Below, in pieces: positions 29,713 to 30,249 of a stretch of 30,249 nucleotides of DNA (the stretch's first letter is position 1; every line of letters starts with the position of its first letter). The notes below the pieces were generated by a model. The model saw only the letters and a list, made by a program, of their open reading frames with translations, had not been told where the DNA came from and made no database searches. The stretch covers positions 1-30,249 of the forward strand of contig URTH01000001.1 of NCBI GenBank assembly GCA_900550775.1, given 5' to 3'. This DNA comes from an uncultured Eubacteriales bacterium. GTDB taxonomy: Bacteria > Bacillota > Clostridia > Monoglobales > Monoglobaceae. Position numbers and translations under genes: made by a program.

Positions 29713-30249
29713 GTCGCTCCTCCATTCTTTCTTGATACAGATTCTGTATGGTTACAGCGTCCTCCGTCTGGGTGCCGGCAGATTCGCAAATAATGCGCGG
29801 CGTCAGACCGCGTTCGGCGAGCAGGTCAGCCAGCGGCGCAAACTCCGGCTCGTATTCCGTCTCCGCATAGGTGTGATGCTTTTTCTCTCCGGCGTTGGTA
29901 TATTCGATGCGGCTGTAATGCGCGTGAAAGCAGTGCGCCTGATAAGGAGAAAGCTTTTGTTCCAGCTGATCGAGCAGCCGCGCAAAATCCTCCTTCTGCT
30001 TCAGTCCGCCCAGGGTCTGCGCATTGACATGGCCAAAGTCAATGGTCGGCAGCAATCGGTCGCTCATGCTGCACAATTTGATGATTTCGTCGATATTGCC
30101 GAGTTGTTTCACCTTTCCCATGGTTTCCGGGCAGATCAGAATATCGCCGTAGCCGGCACGCTCCGCCGCGTCAAGCGCGCGGCAGAGCGTATCTTTGGCA
30201 AGCTCCAGCGCCTCACGGCGCGTGATACTGCCGCAGGAGCCGGCGTGTA
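29705..30249 (-). CDS. Endonuclease IV-like TIM-barrel protein (partial, 5' end outside window)
   Basis: The frame is open to the window edge, so the N-terminal part is missing and about 181 residues are visible. HAGSCGS, ILICPETMGKVKQLG, LLPTIDFGHVNA and CFHAHYSRIEY match the metal-ligand strands of the AP endonuclease IV / sugar-phosphate isomerase superfamily (His in HAGS, Glu in CPETMGK, Asp-His in DFGH, His-x-His in HAHYS). The residue HHTYAE region and the end IICESAGTQTEDAV also fit. It may be a DNA repair AP endonuclease or a sugar isomerase-like relative; the fragment cannot decide. The ATG at 30121 is internal and not the start. Confidence 0.8.
   Translation of the reverse strand, partial: HAGSCGSITRREALELAKDTLCRALDAAERAGYGDILICPETMGKVKQLGNIDEIIKLCSMSDRLLPTIDFGHVNAQTLGGLKQKEDFARLLDQLEQKLSPYQAHCFHAHYSRIEYTNAGEKKHHTYAETEYEPEFAPLADLLAERGLTPRIICESAGTQTEDAVTIQNLYQERMEERHV

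Noticed and set aside
1..30249. CRISPR array or insertion sequence
   Set aside because: No regularly spaced direct repeats, cas genes, transposase or terminal inverted repeats were seen.

Overview
The window looks like the replication-origin region of a Clostridia (Firmicutes) chromosome with a moderately high GC content. The basis is gene content: Veg, a bifunctional RXKD-type Rel, HemZ, DnaD- and DnaI-type primosome proteins, a CD1247-like zinc-ribbon protein beside efp, strong AAGGAGG ribosome-binding sites, and the rpmH-rnpA-yidD-yidC-jag block. An Oscillospiraceae/Ruminococcaceae-like gut anaerobe is my guess; no species is claimed.

Layout. Positions 1-1583 (+) hold the end of a branched-chain amino-acid ABC operon (livM tail, livG, livF) closed by a strong terminator. 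Positions 1776-12715 (-) run leftward from the origin: dnaA, mnmE, a DnaD-domain gene and a DnaI/DnaC-like helicase loader, then (from their own promoter) recJ, rel, a metallo-beta-lactamase-fold hydrolase and a short hemZ. Positions 12716-13237 form the AT-rich dnaA-rpmH intergenic region, the presumed oriC. Positions 13238-16081 (+) carry rpmH, rnpA, yidD, yidC and jag. Next come a cysteine-rich small protein, a frameshifted argD, argF, a GNAT acetyltransferase, asnS and a TPR protein (16185-21343, +). veg (-) and azlCD (+) diverge around 21900. fruK, ptsH and ptsI follow (23260-26152, +). From 26203 to the end everything is on the minus strand: a barstar/barnase-like immunity-toxin pair that looks transferred, tRNA-Cys, tRNA-Gly, a CD1247-like protein, efp, an Xaa-Pro peptidase, and a truncated endonuclease IV-like TIM-barrel gene.

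How the genes fit together. Most genes point away from 12.9 kb, as expected for co-orientation with replication forks. The initiator, the DnaD-type remodeller and the helicase loader form one apparent transcription unit at the origin, with mnmE inserted after dnaA, while dnaN/recF/gyrB are absent. rpmH/rnpA/yidD/yidC/jag serve ribosome, RNase P and membrane-insertion functions. fruK-ptsH-ptsI supplies general PTS phosphotransfer and fructose-1-phosphate entry to glycolysis.

Most notable points: a barnase-like RNase with an N-terminal Cys/His cluster next to its barstar, downstream of tRNA-Cys; an origin region without a consensus DnaA box but with two phased TACA-N3-TGTA palindromes; a short dispersed repeat that sits just after stop codons; an 11-nt-type frameshift in argD; and an HPr with Arg instead of Ser at position 46.
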